A DNA stretch of 64,000 nucleotides from Sphagnum compactum. Taxonomy: Eukaryota; Bryophyta; Sphagnopsida; Sphagnales. A model generated the notes under the pieces. That model was not told the DNA's origin, ran no database searches, and saw only the letters and a program-made list of their open reading frames with translations. Below, one piece after another: positions 13,581 through 25,292 of the stretch. The stretch's first letter is position 1. Each line of letters starts with the position of its first letter. The DNA lies in NCBI GenBank assembly GCA_965153455.1, contig OZ234493.1, positions 16,854,213-16,918,212 of the forward strand, in the 5' to 3' direction. The position numbers were made by a program, and so were the translations under genes.

Positions 13581-14145
13581 TTGTGGCACACAGGATTGTC
13601 AAGATGCAAGAGGAAGTTTTTGATACATGTGAAGACAAAGCCGAAGAGTTTGGAAATGAAGATTTAGAGTTTGGACAAGAAGAAGATGCAGATTTCAAGG
13701 AGTTTGAAGATTTTTCAAGAAGAAGATCTGGAAGACTCAAAAGAATCAGAAGACTCTGCCAATTATGAAGGACTCGAAGCCATTGGGGGGCCAAGAGGCT
13801 CGACAGTTCCATCACAATACTAACAGGAAGCTTCAATCCAGATTGAAGCTCTCCTTGCTGAAATCTATGAAATTCTTGAGTCATGGGGTTTTATAACCAA
13901 GTGGAAGAAGCAGCCCACGCCAAATGATTCTGTGTTAGGCCATGAAGATCATCATGTTGTAGCATGGTATCACAAGGTGAGTATAGGACTTGTGGAATTT
14001 TATGCATGGTGTGACAATTATCAGAAAGTGAAGGCTATTGTGAAGTCCCACTTACAGGTGGTCACTCATTCATACATTCTGCAGGAAGCACAAGTCAAGC
14101 TCAAGCCAGATAATTAAGGAGTATAGGAAGAACTTGATCCTAACA
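13581..14145 (+). pseudogene. Relic of an acidic protein gene of unknown function, copy 1
   Basis: The plus strand encodes an Asp/Glu-rich stretch (EEVFDTCEDKAEEFG, FGQEEDADFKEFEDF). It continues one frame over as EEDLEDSKESEDSANYEG and then, after a TAA, as IEALLAEIYEILESWGFITK and HEDHHVVAWYHK. That last piece ends at a clean AAG|GTGAGT donor. A possible next exon (SSSQIIKEYRKNLILTHDG) precedes GTAAGC at about 14150. The same frame change and a stop at the same codon (TGA) occur in copy 2, so the gene was probably already broken, or is more heavily spliced than I can see, before the duplication. I do not recognise the family. Confidence 0.4.
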
Positions 14146-15068
14146 CATGATGGTAAGCAGAGATCACAGCATTTGGGTAAAAATCTGTTACTAATAGTCC
14201 AATCCATCCCAATTATTGACAGATCTTCTGTTTCCAAAAATGAGAAGGGACAGGTTGCCAAAGGGTGCACAGTTGAGGAATTCACGTCATAGAGACACCA
14301 CCAATTCAGTCTTCTTCCACAAATTTGATATTATACATCACCAGGACAGAGTTTGTTTAACCAGCTCAAGAGATGCAAGTTGTGCAATGAGTTTTTATGG
14401 GAAGAAAGAATTTAATGTCACATGCAATTGTCAAGGGTACTTAGTTACAGATTTCCAACTTAAGGGCAACTTTGTCAATGCAAATATGGACTGGGGAAGA
14501 AATCTCATCAAGAAACCCTATGGTCCTCCAAGAATGTGTAATCAGGTACATAATTTCCCAAATGTTTCAAGAGATTTTGGCACTTGAAATTCTAAGTAAG
14601 CCAATGCTGTTAGGGTCTAGGAGAAATTCAACTGGAAAACGGCTAAATCTCTTGTGCTGGAAGAATTATGTAGCTACACTTTCTGAAATGCATACTACAT
14701 TAACTGCAGATATAGCATCTCTATTGACGAGCTGAACCAAATTGAAAGCCTCTTTGGATAAAGTAAAGAGGAAGTGATGCTATCCAACATAAGTTTTTCT
14801 TTGATAATCAAGCCTCTGATTCAATTCGGAAGAAACTTTGAAGAGTAGTTCTTGTTTTTCAACAGATCAATTAAAACCAACTCGGTGGAGCTGCAAAGCC
14901 TTAGGAACCTGAAAAACTGACTATTGACAACTCCAATTCATACACAGTAGGAGTTCACGAAATCCAATCTACAGGGAGGCTCCAAGGCCACTTTTTCAGT
15001 GCTACTGCATCTGATAACAATGTTCAACAATGTTGGTGTAAATTTGTTGATGAGCCTGAATGCAATAG

Positions 15069-16058
15069 CTAATTTCTCACTATGGTGACACAAATGAAGT
15101 ACCTTTTCTTCTTCCTCAACATCATGCTGCAGAAGTTTAGTATCATTGAAATGCTGTCCAAATTCTGTTGAACACATTTAAGTTGTTGGGAGTGTATAAA
15201 AATTCCTCTCCAGTTTTGAGGCAGACTGTCAAAAAGCTTCTCTGCTGGAATCTCAAGTGAAGGACCGTCATATTCAACATCCGCGTTCAATGTTAGAGAT
15301 TGCATCAATCCTGGTATGCGACTGTAGTTAGCTGTGGACCAATTTGGTCGGATCCTAGGAACTTCCTCCCATCGCTCTACCAAAATTCGCCGGTCTCTAC
15401 GGTTGACACTCAACACGATCACTATGCGAGTTCTCCCATCACTGTTGGTGATCCAAAAGGCAGCATTGCTACGCAACATAGCAAGTGACTCTGACAAACC
15501 AACTTCAATAACAAAACTTGGCCAGTCGTCTTCCAATCGACGAGAACGGGGTATGTAACTAATATTTGCTTCCTTTGATGTACCTCCAGGGCATCCAAAT
15601 CTACCAGCTCCAGTTGCTAAAAGTGATGCACGAACATCTAGACGCAGGAACTTTGCCTCGAACATTGAGGCAAATTCATGTGCTGCAACTTCATGCATCA
15701 CACCCACCCTAAGTTTGACGATTAAAATTTCTTCTCTCCCATCGTACAGAATGGTCATTCGTGGTAGCCAACCCCGTCTCTCCTCACGAACCCTATCAAT
15801 CTCATCAAGACTCTCTTTACTCACACTTGTAAATGCCAAGTATTGAGGTGTTTGTGTTCCCTCAACTAGTCTCTTGGAGCGTGCCAAGCAAATCCTCTTG
15901 AAAGCAACCAAGTTTCTGAAAGGAGCTGGGGAAATGTTAGGATATCCCATAAGCACTCCTTCCAAATCCGCATCCTCCCGTGTTGGACTCGGATCCCTCG
16001 AAGTTGGACAAGATGGCACAAACTCAACATCATTCTCCCCACCATGGTATAACACCAT
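15069..16058 (-). CDS. PD-(D/E)XK nuclease-like protein, copy 1, altered active site and C-terminus
   Basis: The frame runs from ATG at 16058 (MVLYHGGENDVEF) for about 329 codons. The segment SKEANISY ... DDWPSFVIEVGLSESL ... NAAFWITNSDGRTRIVIVLS resembles Uma2-like PD-(D/E)XK proteins, in which an Asp, then an E(V)xxS motif, then a Tyr/Trp-containing helix follow in order. At the position of the putative catalytic Asp this copy has Asn (KEANI; copy 2 has KEPDV). After ...EIPAEKLFDSLPQN the reading frame crosses the A/B junction near 15145 and continues into unrelated block A sequence. Copy 2 instead stops after NRTIWIAYQ. This is probably a non-catalytic or decaying copy. The assignment rests on motif pattern only and no substrate is known. 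Confidence 0.55.
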   Translation of the reverse strand: MVLYHGGENDVEFVPSCPTSRDPSPTREDADLEGVLMGYPNISPAPFRNLVAFKRICLARSKRLVEGTQTPQYLAFTSVSKESLDEIDRVREERRGWLPRMTILYDGREEILIVKLRVGVMHEVAAHEFASMFEAKFLRLDVRASLLATGAGRFGCPGGTSKEANISYIPRSRRLEDDWPSFVIEVGLSESLAMLRSNAAFWITNSDGRTRIVIVLSVNRRDRRILVERWEEVPRIRPNWSTANYSRIPGLMQSLTLNADVEYDGPSLEIPAEKLFDSLPQNWRGIFIHSQQLKCVQQNLDSISMILNFCSMMLRKKKRYFICVTIVRN

Positions 16059-19000
16059 CTTGAAGATGCTGCCCCTCAACCGGCACACAATATATTTCGA
16101 CAGTTGGAAACAAACATTCAATCCATAAAACATTTGCATCAAGTCAATCTCAAAACACAAGAAAATTGACAGAGAGATACTATATTCACTTCCCTAAAAC
16201 TAAATGCAACCCTAATCAATCCCCTAGAACTAAACTAACAAAGTTTGAAAATCAGAAAAAAACAATGTCACAATACTGACGCAGTACCCGCTGGTATTGT
16301 GTGCTAGTGTTTGAAAATGAGAAAGAAAACAAAATATCACAATGCCGATGGCATTGTGCAGGTATTGAAAATCAGAAAAAAAGCTTGAATAGCACTACGA
16401 CTGCACTTAGATAACATATTCAACTTACTCGCTGGAACATGATGACGAGAAACACGCCACCAGAGCACGCCGCCGCCTCACAGTTTGTCAAAAAAAAAAA
16501 AAAAACAGAGAAGAGGAAAAAGTGACTCAAAAATTTGTTTGATCACATTACGTTGCGAAAAAAAACACACTCGTTTCGATCACTGCTGACGCCGCACCTT
16601 CCCGGAGCAGAATCTGCAAAGGCCTTCTCGCGAACGCATCTGCTGTGACAGACGACAAGGAAAACGTGTTCGCGTATGCTGCGACAGACGAGAAGGAAAA
16701 CGATCACTATTGAAGCCGCGGGCACCTTCCCGGAGCAGAACTTGCCCTCCTCGCGTGCGCGTCTGCTGCGACAGACAACAAGGACGCGGACAGAAGTCCG
16801 GACTTCAATGGATAAATCCTACTGGTCCTTCAGAATGGCTATATAAAGAAATTCCTAAAAAAAGACAAGGAAGATTTAGCCAGATCTAGCTATTAACGAG
16901 AAATAAGGTACAAATATTTAATCATATGTCTCTATATTTAGCTACACATTGAAAACCAAATATACAAATTTGGCGATTTTGATCCTTTTTTCCTCGGTTC
17001 TGACGACTGAAAACCTTCTATGTATCTGCCGGGCCTTCTATCTTCTTCCTCTCCTCTTTTTCTTTTGTCGACCTTGCTTTTTAACTTCCCAGCTTTTGAG
17101 CTTCTCTGTCTCTTCTCTTGTGTGTCTTTCTTTCTGTGGAACAACAAAAATGCCAAGAAGTTAGGAGCCTGGAGGTGGGTGGGATCTTTCCTTCATTCAT
17201 CCTTGCACACACTACAAGTTTGTGGTTTTTCTGACAGCAACAGCTGAAATGTGGTTTTGCTTTTTTTCTGTTGCCAGCTTCTGGATCTGATCTGTAGTTT
17301 TTTTTTTTTTTTCGGGTTCGGTGATTTGGTTTACACTTGCAGCAGATCAGAGCAAATCAGGGCAATGTAGACACGTCGTCGAGGAGCTGCAGGTGCTTGG
17401 ACGCCGCTGCACTCATAAGGAGCTGAGGGACTTGAAGAAGAAGAAGAAGAAGAAGCAAAAGAAGAGGACAGACAGATAGAGATAGAGAGGCGAAGGGAGT
17501 TGACCGTGAGCTTCTTGTCTGTACACCACTCGCTCGCTCAAGAGGAATCAGGAAGCAGTTCCTAGGGAGCAACTCTGCAGAAATCTGTGGTGCTCCAACT
17601 GCTAAGAAACTGATCAAATTCTCAAGCAACTGGGATCTTGCTCATCGCCTTCATCAGCAGGATCGTCGGCATCATCTCCGTATCAGCTTCTTCGACTAAC
17701 CCTTGGGTACTTACTTACTTGCTTCGCATTTTACGGGGTTTTCGACGGCACCCATCACTTGCAGCCTCTTCGCAAACCCATCGCCTGCAGCCTCTGATAC
17801 ACGTTTGCCTGACCCATCGCCTGCAGCCGCTAATACACCACCTGCAACCAGGATACACATTTGCTGGTGAAGAGCATCATGAAGCTTCTGAACGACAGGT
17901 AATGCTGTGGTTCACACTCTGATGACGAAGATCAGTAGCACAGTGACAGAGAGCGTTAAGTTAATGACCTTGTTCTTACGGTTACTGGCGACCTCACAAG
18001 TGGTTGTTGATTGTATTGAGTTCAAGAATTGTTTCTGATTAGAGATGTATGTAGAGCTGTGTGTGTATGAAAAATTGCATAATACTTTTGCATTTCACTG
18101 TCATAAGTCTTGAACCAGATACCATGACAAATATGGAAGGTGTTGAATATGTCTGCTTGCCTGACCACTGTAGACAGATTGTGACAGGTGCACAGGTAAA
18201 TGCTCTTTGAAAAGCCATGGGAGCATGCCACAGTTGACAGCCAACCCCACAACCATGGTACCACTGAGCACCGCCTTCTGTCTTTCCTTCTCCTTGTACG
18301 TCCCACTTCCTCTCATGAACACATCCCAGCCTAAATTTGTCTCCTTGTGGAAACAATGGCTGAGATTGCAGAAAATAGTCCACATTGTGCTCTTGATTGA
18401 AAAAAAACATTTCCAAGAGAAGTTCTGCACAGTTGAACATGTGTTGTTTTTCTGCTGCAACTTGATCAGTCGATCTCAGTTTCATTGTTTGAAAGAAATT
18501 TGTTCTTTAGAAGAAATAATGCATCTTGCTTTGCTCTCTTCTCCCCTTTTTTGATTTGTGCAAAGTGTGCACCTTCGCTGGAAAGGGTGGATAGGTCTAA
18601 AGATTGGACCCCCTGAAGGAAGTTCTTGCTGGAATGTACAGGATGGGGTGGTGAAACTTCTGCAGTCTCCTATGTCTCAGCTTGTTTATACAGGCTCCTT
18701 GGATGGGAAAGTTCGAGCATGGGATGGCTGCACAGGGAACTGTGAATGCACATATCAAGGACATAAAGACAGCATATTAGATATTGCCAGCACAAAGTGT
18801 GTCTTCCTTTCTCCCATGGCTTTTTCGTGCAGTGATGTAAAGGTCCCTTCAAAGAGTCAAGAACAGACTACTGTCCATTTTCGTTATGGGGGAAGTTAAG
18901 TTAACTTGACTTGTGACTGAATGGAAATAGCTTATGCCTGTCGGTCTACGTTCAGAATCAAAATTGCCAGGTTTCAAGAAAGAATTCAAGATGTAAAATT

Positions 19001-19858
19001 TCCAGTAGGCAGTGGTTATTCACAGGGATTGAGAGCTGCTTTTCAATACTCCTGTTCGCTTGCAGGGATGTGAGGTTTATTCTGTCAGGATCTGACGACA
19101 ACACTGCCAGGGCTTTTGAGGTGTTCTAGACTCTTTTGTGGCTATTCCGTTGAAAGAGCAGCTTTGGAAATCCTAGTATTTACAGTACTGAGTGAGATTA
19201 GGGAGATCGTGAGCATGTCTCTATCTTTTGTGGTTGAAGCAGTCATGATGCTTCCAAGTAGAAGGGAGACCGTGTATACAGGTCCCTTACCTTCCAGGAT
19301 TCAGATGTCTTTGTAGGGAATAGCTTGGTGGACATGTATCCAAAATATGGGAGCATGGAGGATGCTTGGAGTTCAACAAAATGCCATCTCAAAATGTGGT
19401 CACTTGCAACACCATGATATTTGGACATGTGAACTGTGGGCAATGGCAGAAGGGGCACTCGAACTATTTAAAGAATGAAACAGGAAGGTGTGCAACCGAA
19501 CTCTATTACTTTTGTGGGGGTGTTAGATGCATGTGCCAGCATAGTTGCACTTGAGGAGGGCAGGTGCGTTCACGAGGAGATCATAGAAAGTGGATGGGAT
19601 TCAGATGTCTTTGTGGTGAATAGCTGGGTTGACATGTATGCAAAATGTGGGAGCATGGAGGATGCTCAGAGAGTGTTGAATGAGATGTCATCATAGGATG
19701 TGGTCTCTTGAACCACCATGGTTTTGGAACATGTGAAATGTGGGCAAGGGCAGAAGGCACTCGAACTATTTGAACAAATGCAACAGGAAGGTGTGTGCCC
19801 AGATGCTGTCACTTTTGTGGGGGTGGCAAATCCATCTGCCAGTTTAGTTGCAGGGTGT
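15141..19858 (+). repeat. Duplicated block B, copy 1 (inverted relative to copy 2)
   Basis: This segment matches the reverse complement of about 38313-43235: the nuclease gene, a GC-richer leader, CT/GAA-rich stretches, the WD40 fragment and the PPR relic, in the same internal order. The left edge lies where block A2 departs from A1 (after AAGTTTAGTA). The right edge lies in the PPR relic near GCAGGGTGTGTGCC. Non-coding parts include short GTCTGCTGCGACAGAC-type repeats (16620-16790), a GAA microsatellite (17432-17455) and CCCATCGCCTGCAGCC repeats (17780-17830). Confidence 0.9.
18603..19129 (+). pseudogene. AAMP-like WD40 protein, 3' fragment, copy 1 (frameshifted)
   Basis: Two exon-like pieces are visible. 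The first (18603-18796) encodes DGVVKLLQSPMSQLVYTGSLDGKVRAWDG and CTGNCECTYQGHKDSILDIAST. The second (19066-19129) encodes KDVRFILSGSDDNTARAFEVF and then TAG. They join in phase across AAA|GTGTGT and TGCAG|G. The pattern matches the last two WD40 repeats of angio-associated migratory cell protein (AAMP)-type proteins. Near 18633 this copy lacks one base present in copy 2 (GGAATG versus GGAAATG), which breaks the frame before the first repeat. The upstream WD repeats of a roughly 400-residue protein are not visible here, so I call it a truncated pseudogene. Confidence 0.6.
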
Positions 19859-19870
19859 GTGCCAGCAAGA
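19286..19870 (+). pseudogene. PPR (PLS-type) repeat relic, copy 1
   Basis: Several frames together give pentatricopeptide repeat signatures typical of organelle RNA-binding PPR proteins: GVQPNSITFVGVLDACASIV, EGRCVHEEIIESGWDSDVFV, VDMYAKCGSMEDAQRVLNEM and GQGQKALELFEQMQQEGV. The frame is broken several times. A TGA in place of the usual Trp (DVVS*TTM, near 19709) is shared with copy 2. A TAG at about 19694 (SS*DVVS) is private to this copy. There is no start codon and no C-terminal E or DYW domain. The block duplication ends inside this relic. Confidence 0.75.
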
Positions 19871-20389
19871 CTGATGCCACATCCCTCCCTTTCATACAAC
19901 AGATGTGAATTACTTGTTATCCTGACCAGGCAATCGAAATCTTTAGTCCTTGGTTCTTTCTGCATTTGTCAAGTGATCTAAACAGGATTTAGAGAGTCCA
20001 AACAACCCCACCACATTTTCAACTCACAAATACAGATCTTGAACCACCCCAAGAATTTTAGGTGAAAGATCAAGCCCATTATCTCTATAATTAGAGATAT
20101 CTGGACCTAAAGATGAAAAATAATTCCAAGCTACTTGTGAAGAAAACTGAAATCATCTAAGTATTGCAGGAAGATACTCCATCATTCAACGCCCTTCAGG
20201 GTGCCTTCCTAATACCTCAATTTAGGCAGCAGATTGTGATTAGATATCTGCTTTGGCTCAGCTGAAGCCACACACTCATTGCTGAGGTACATGTCTTGTA
20301 GGGCATTACAAGAGCAGGCAAGTGATATTCAAAAGGATCATTGTAATAGTCAGTACACTGATCATGTATGGCCCAAAGAACATGGCCCA

Positions 20390-22200
20390 AAAGACTACCT
20401 GTACATATTATGTGCTGGTGTGTAGTGGGACCATGATACTTTTCGGAAAGACCAAAGTCAAATGATGTAGACCTGCAGAAATATGAATGGAGCATAGCAG
20501 GCTGCAGCATTTGATGATCCCTGATTTGAAGGTTTTGATGTTGGCACCACATTGAAAATAACAATAAATCTCTATCCACTAAAAGGTTCTTGCTAACCCA
20601 ATCCTGATGGGTCAAGGTAGTTGTTCTCACACCTGGTTAGCTCGTCTTCCAAGACTCTTGAGGAGATTGTCCAGTATGAAGAAAGCTCTTTGCATGCACA
20701 ATATTTCACTCTGTTGGATCTGCAACACAGATCTAGGTCAATCTAAAGCAATAAACATGAGCTCTCCTTTCCAACAACACAATAGTTTGTGGACTTTGGT
20801 ATTCATGCTAGGTTCCAAGCAAAACTCACATGAAGGTCTTGTCAAAGGACTGAAATGTAAGGGACAAGATGTAAATCCAGTTCATTAATCTAACAGTCAG
20901 CAACCCAGATTTTATGAATCATAAAGTTCCAAATTACTCCTTATCCAGTGATAAGAGTGATAAGCCTGGAGGCATGCATAGAGACAAATGCACACATCCT
21001 AAACCTTAGGAGCTAGAGCAACCAGAAAATGGTCATTCCAGCCAAGCAGTGGCCATGCCTTGCACTCCACAAAACAACCTGCTGCCTGAAAGGGATATAG
21101 TGGCACTTAGTCAGGAACCTAACCAAGGCCTCAGTCAAATTTTTGACCTCATGGAGCCTTGCAATTTAAGTGGATCAATGTATGCACAGAACCACAACCT
21201 ACTGTTAGCCAATTGGGCGCAAATTTTGTAGGAAGGTGACTACTGCCCTTATCACTACCTAAAATCTCCTCAAAAGAAATGAAAAACCTAACAAACAAAC
21301 AAATTCCTACAGAAACATATACTGTGATGAGCGGCATGAGTTGAAATCCAACTGGTGTGCAACTCTTATCATCATATTTCTGATCCTAATGTAAGACTGG
21401 CCACTTCCAATTCACCAACAGTGCGAACCCTCAGCACAAGTCAAAAGAGCTGAATAAATAGAATCTTAACATCATGGGAGCCATGATTGGATAGATACCC
21501 CAGGAGTTGCCAACATAGTGCAAGGCCCAAGAGCCAAATTGTCTTGAAATTTCGCAGGGTGTTGACAATTGATGTATTCATACAATAGCATCTAGAAGCA
21601 GGTCAGAGAGGCAGTCTACATAGAAGTTTTGGGTACAAACCTAGCTGGCCTGCAAGCATTAGGACTGTCTTCAAGGAGAGCTTCTGGCTGCGGATGTTCA
21701 AGAGATGTTTGAGACTCAGTCCCAATAAATCAAGCACCAGAACATTGTAGTCCCTCAGTGTGAAACTATCTGATATTTGCAATCCCAGCCGCACAAAGAA
21801 AAATAGTCATGTTCCAGGAATCCAGTGGTGCAGCCAAAAAGGGGCACAAATCAGGTAAGCACAGATTCAGTGACTCCTTACTTCCCTCCCTGAACAATGC
21901 TATCCAGCTTCAATTCATATAGCAACTGTAGATGCCTAATCTTGACACTCTCCTGCACAGCAGGGGATTAGCTTTCAAAGAAACACATTATCAGCCATCA
22001 CAATGCCACTCCCCTTACAAAGTGATACTTCCATGAGACTGCAATCAATTAACAACCAGCTCTTCATGAAAACTTCCCATTTTGGGAGGTAATTCAAATG
22101 AAAGCTGGGACAAATCTCGCAACACTTTCCAATTACTTCAACACACAAGGAGCAAAGTCAACATACCAGCTTGATGCCAACTTCCTCATTGGTTTGAACA
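20390..22200 (-). pseudogene. Casein kinase 1-like pseudogene with retained exon fragments
   Basis: Minus-strand pieces follow the order of a plant CK1 kinase. At about 22200-22165, VQTNEEVGIKL is followed by GTATGT. At about 21775-21650, [11 protein letters not shown] and [14 protein letters not shown] appear. At about 20720-20632, a degraded catalytic exon ends SLGRRANQ before GTGTGA. At about 20480-20400, FDFGLSEKYHGPTTHQHI appears. The catalytic-loop region reads ...RAFFILDNLL... where CK1 normally has an HRDIKPDN motif, so the active site is destroyed. The N-terminal glycine-loop exon and the C-lobe were not found. I infer a dead, intron-containing copy rather than a processed one. Confidence 0.6.
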
Positions 22201-22213
22201 TTAGTCCATACAG

Positions 22214-23381
22214 TTGACTGTGCACAACACCCCAAAATGTTGTTGGCAATGGTGCACAAGGTTGTTAAAGAAGGATGAAGATTGTACATGGGAATCTGTA
22301 CATTCAAGATTTGAGCAACTCAAATGGCAAGATCTAAGTAATAATGAACAGTTTTGGAATGCACACATTGCAGAGCTTCAACAACAACCAATGAGTGGAC
22401 TTACTGGTGATTCTAAAACAAGAGCAAAGATCAAGCTTGCAGATTATCTCCAAAAAAGGGTTCAAAGTGTTATGAGTACCAACAACCCACAAAAGGGTCC
22501 ACTTTCGTGGTTTCTTTGACCACCAATTGGAAACACAGCTAGGAAATTTTTTGGGACTAGGCACATTTGGAGCAGTTTCTGAATGCACATGGTTTGGGAT
22601 GGTATGTGCTAAAAAATCCTTTAATCCTTTTGTTAATGGGGATCAAGAGCGTGATTTTGCTAATGAAGTTGGAATCATGGCTAACCTAAATATCCACATA
22701 TTGTGCAATTGATATGCAACCATCAAGAATATTCTACCAATTGTTCAATTTTGATGGAGCTTATGCCCACAAATCTAGAGAGGCACATCAAGGAACAAAA
22801 GGTTTCACGCCGTTATCCATTCACACCTCAAGTAGCCATTGACATTATGTTACAAATTGCTTGAGGTATGGAATACTTGCATGGACAAGATGTTGTACAT
22901 CGTGACCTCAAACCTAATAACATCTTGGTTTGTCCCAACACAAACCTTGAATTATCTGTAGCTGGGTATGTAGAGGTGAAGTTGGCAAATTTTCGATTGG
23001 CAAAGACAATGGTCAATGCCTCTGCATCAATGTCCTAATCCCAGATTTGTGGAGCAGCTCCATGGAGGGCACCAGAAGCTTTTGGGGAAAATTATTCTGC
23101 ACAAAAGGTTGATGTTCATAGCTTTGGAATCATGTGCTCACAAATTTTATCTGGAAGTCTTACACCCTTTCGGTAACCCCCCAGTAAGAGTGCTTGAAAG
23201 AATTAGTTCCCCACAACATGAAAGGCCGTCTTTGCCTTCCAACAATAGTGACCTTGCACAATTACTCTCCTTGATCAAGGAATGTTGGGCACCTAATCCA
23301 CATGAACGCCCAAAATTCTCAATTATTTGTAGGCGTCTCAAAGAATTTAGACTTGATCTTTTGGTGTGCAATGAATTGTGA
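22214..23381 (+). pseudogene. TKL-type protein kinase pseudogene
   Basis: The sequence reads through a nearly complete kinase in shifting frames. It has a helical N-terminal segment (FEQLKWQDL, FWNAHIAELQQQPM), the glycine loop LGLGTFGAVSE, CAKKSF with the ATP Lys, SILMELMPTNLERHI, YLHGQDVVHRDLKPNNILV, an altered DFG motif (LANFRLAK; Asp to Asn and Gly to Arg), APWRAPEAFGENYSAQKVDV, and the C-lobe CWAPNPHERPKF. Breaks include frameshifts near 22510, 22690 and 23170, a TGA at 22862 and a TAA at 23036. Intact relatives would be cytoplasmic Ser/Thr/Tyr kinases. It is intron-poor and starts about 15 bp from the divergent CK1 relic. Confidence 0.7.
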
Positions 23382-23734
23382 ATTAAAATTAACCTAATGC
23401 ACAAATAATTTTTCATTTTGTAGGCATGTATGGATGCAAATGAAAATTCACACAAAGCTTAATGCTAATGTGTTCAACATGATCCATGAGCTAAAAAACA
23501 TGTTGTGAGTGTTTCTCTGTGAAGCCTTGTCTACAATTGTTCGCATTGTCTATGGACTATGTTTAGATTGTGTCACTACCTCAACACTAGAATTTTCAAA
23601 ATAGTATACAGAGGATCATCAAATGCTTTCAAATAATTTTTTTTGTGTCTTTTTTTGTTTTCATGTTTTGAAGGAAAACATAAGGTACCATTAGAAGTAA
23701 AATCTCCGCAAGTGATTGATCCACCATGGCTTAA

Positions 23735-23960
23735 TGTAACATTGCCTTGCAAGAAATAGTTCTAACATTCCAAAGCCAAGTCATGAAATCCTCAGTTCCT
23801 ACTAATATTATTGTACTCCTTGGATGCCACTTGACCCACTATCCAACCACATACCAACAATTCTTAAATGTTATGATACAAATGGGCCATTGCTACATTA
23901 CATTATGGAGCTTGCAATTATATCCTTTAATGATTATATATGCACCTCCATATCAACAAA
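23735..23960 (+). pseudogene. Possible second kinase N-lobe fragment
   Basis: One frame reads EIVLTFQSQVMKSSVPTNII followed by VLLGCHLTHYPTTYQQF. This faintly resembles the helix C to strand 4 region of TKL kinases (E..M..L.HPNIV.LLG). It has no catalytic motifs and is weak on its own. I list it because it follows a kinase pseudogene directly. Confidence 0.2.
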
Positions 23961-24600
23961 ATATAATTAAAAAAGAAGAGAACCACAATGCTAGAGAGTT
24001 CAAATTTTGGAAAATACGAATTTTAATTTTTAAGGAATTTTTTTAAAGAGTTTGATCTTGACTCCACAAAATAGATATTCAACCCCAAGAGGTTGAATTG
24101 TGGATGTGAATGCAATAGTGCATCCACATCTATAAGATTGTAAAGAAAACACCATAACAATTATTGGGAGATACCAATTGTGCTAGTCCTCGTAAAATTC
24201 AAACATTAATAGAAAACCCCCCCTTTTACAACTATGTCTTCAACTAATGCTCAACTACAAACCAAGTCGAAAACTTCACATATAGTTGCAACTTGTTTTT
24301 TGCGACTGGGAAATATTTTTTACAACTATTAACTAGTAATGTCGACAAGTACAATTTAAGAATGAAATTACAATCGAAAGTGTATGTCATGTGTCAACAC
24401 CACAACAATAACCATTACATGCCACTACTTGTCAATTTAGTTGAAAATTGTTCTATCAATCTAGTCAAGGGATGTTGTCAACTAGATTGGACTAATAGAT
24501 GAACTTCGTCCATTGACTAGGTATCACGTCATCCAAAAATATAATTACAATTTCAATTAGGTTGCAACTATGTAAGTTGAACATTTGGCCATTTGTCTCG
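23961..24600. other. AT-rich intergenic DNA, nothing recognised
   Basis: No coding or RNA feature is supported. Short GTTGCAACT/AGTTGCAAC motifs recur but without a regular period. Confidence 0.4.
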
Positions 24601-24770
24601 TGACGTGTGGCATAATCATAATGTTAATACATGGCATATTCACAAATTTTGGGGTCAACAAATAGTTAAATGACATGTGGCATGTTCATAAAGGTCAACA
24701 AATAGTAAAATGACATGTGGTATGCTCACAAAATTTGGGGTCAACAAATAGTTAAAAGACACATGGCACA
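24601..24770 (+). repeat. Degenerate short tandem repeat (about 40-46 bp units)
   Basis: Units start TGACATGTGGCAT or similar (near 24601, 24671, 24711, 24757) and contain TTCACAAAATTTGGGGTCAA followed by CAAATAGTTAAA. Some units lack the TTTGGGG part. Confidence 0.7.
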
Positions 24771-25292
24771 TCCACATCAATAGGCTAGCCCACATGGTGC
24801 CTAAGCATAGGTTACATCGAAACCAAGGCATTTAAGCTAAACTTAAGCATAAGCCATTTAATTTAGGCTTAAGTTAGGGCTAGACCTAAACACCTATGTT
24901 AGCCCTAGACCCAGGCCATCTTGCAATTAATAAATGAAATTTTATTTCTTTTGGTTTAACCTTCACAGTTGAACCTTTTTTATTGCTTCATCCCAAATGG
25001 CTATTTACATTTTCATGTTTATTGTGTTCTTTAACAATCATAATTCACTCCTTTATATAGTTTAGATTCTTAGAATGGAAGCCAAAAAATATGGAATAAA
25101 AAATTTAGTTGTAACCTAATTATAATCTAGTTGCAACCTAATTACAACTTAAATAGTTGTAATTTAATTATATAAGCTAGTCTAAGTTTAGTTAGGCCTA
25201 GACGTAAACTAATAATCTACTTACCCTACATTTAGCTACTTACTTTAATTACTTATAGTATTTATTTATCGACTATTTTAATAGTATAATTT

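Larger units (their letters stand above)
5638..15140 (+). repeat. Duplicated block A, copy 1
   Basis: From ATTGATGGACAATAAG at about 5638 to GCAGAAGTTTAGTA at about 15140, the sequence matches 28981-38312 in the same orientation, with scattered substitutions and small indels. The offset is about 23.34 kb at the left end and 23.17 kb at the right. Copy 1 keeps about 77 bp near 12781-12856 that copy 2 lacks. The block contains the SAXO-like gene, its upstream minisatellite and relics of an acidic protein. The stretch from 5.64 to 10.5 kb is AT-rich and I see no gene in it. Confidence 0.9.

Noticed and set aside
14216-14587. Open frame of 123 codons with a counterpart at 37381-37704
   Set aside because: Present in both copies but with many amino-acid-changing differences and no recognisable motif. 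Both copies inherited it with the block, which is not evidence of coding.
18101-18460. 119-codon minus-strand frame, partly conserved at 39715-40050
   Set aside because: It runs antisense through DNA of the duplicated block. The N-terminal halves differ by frameshift between copies, and no family match is recalled.
24590-24780. Possible CRISPR-like array
   Set aside because: The units are tandem and diverged without unique spacers, and the genome is a plant's.
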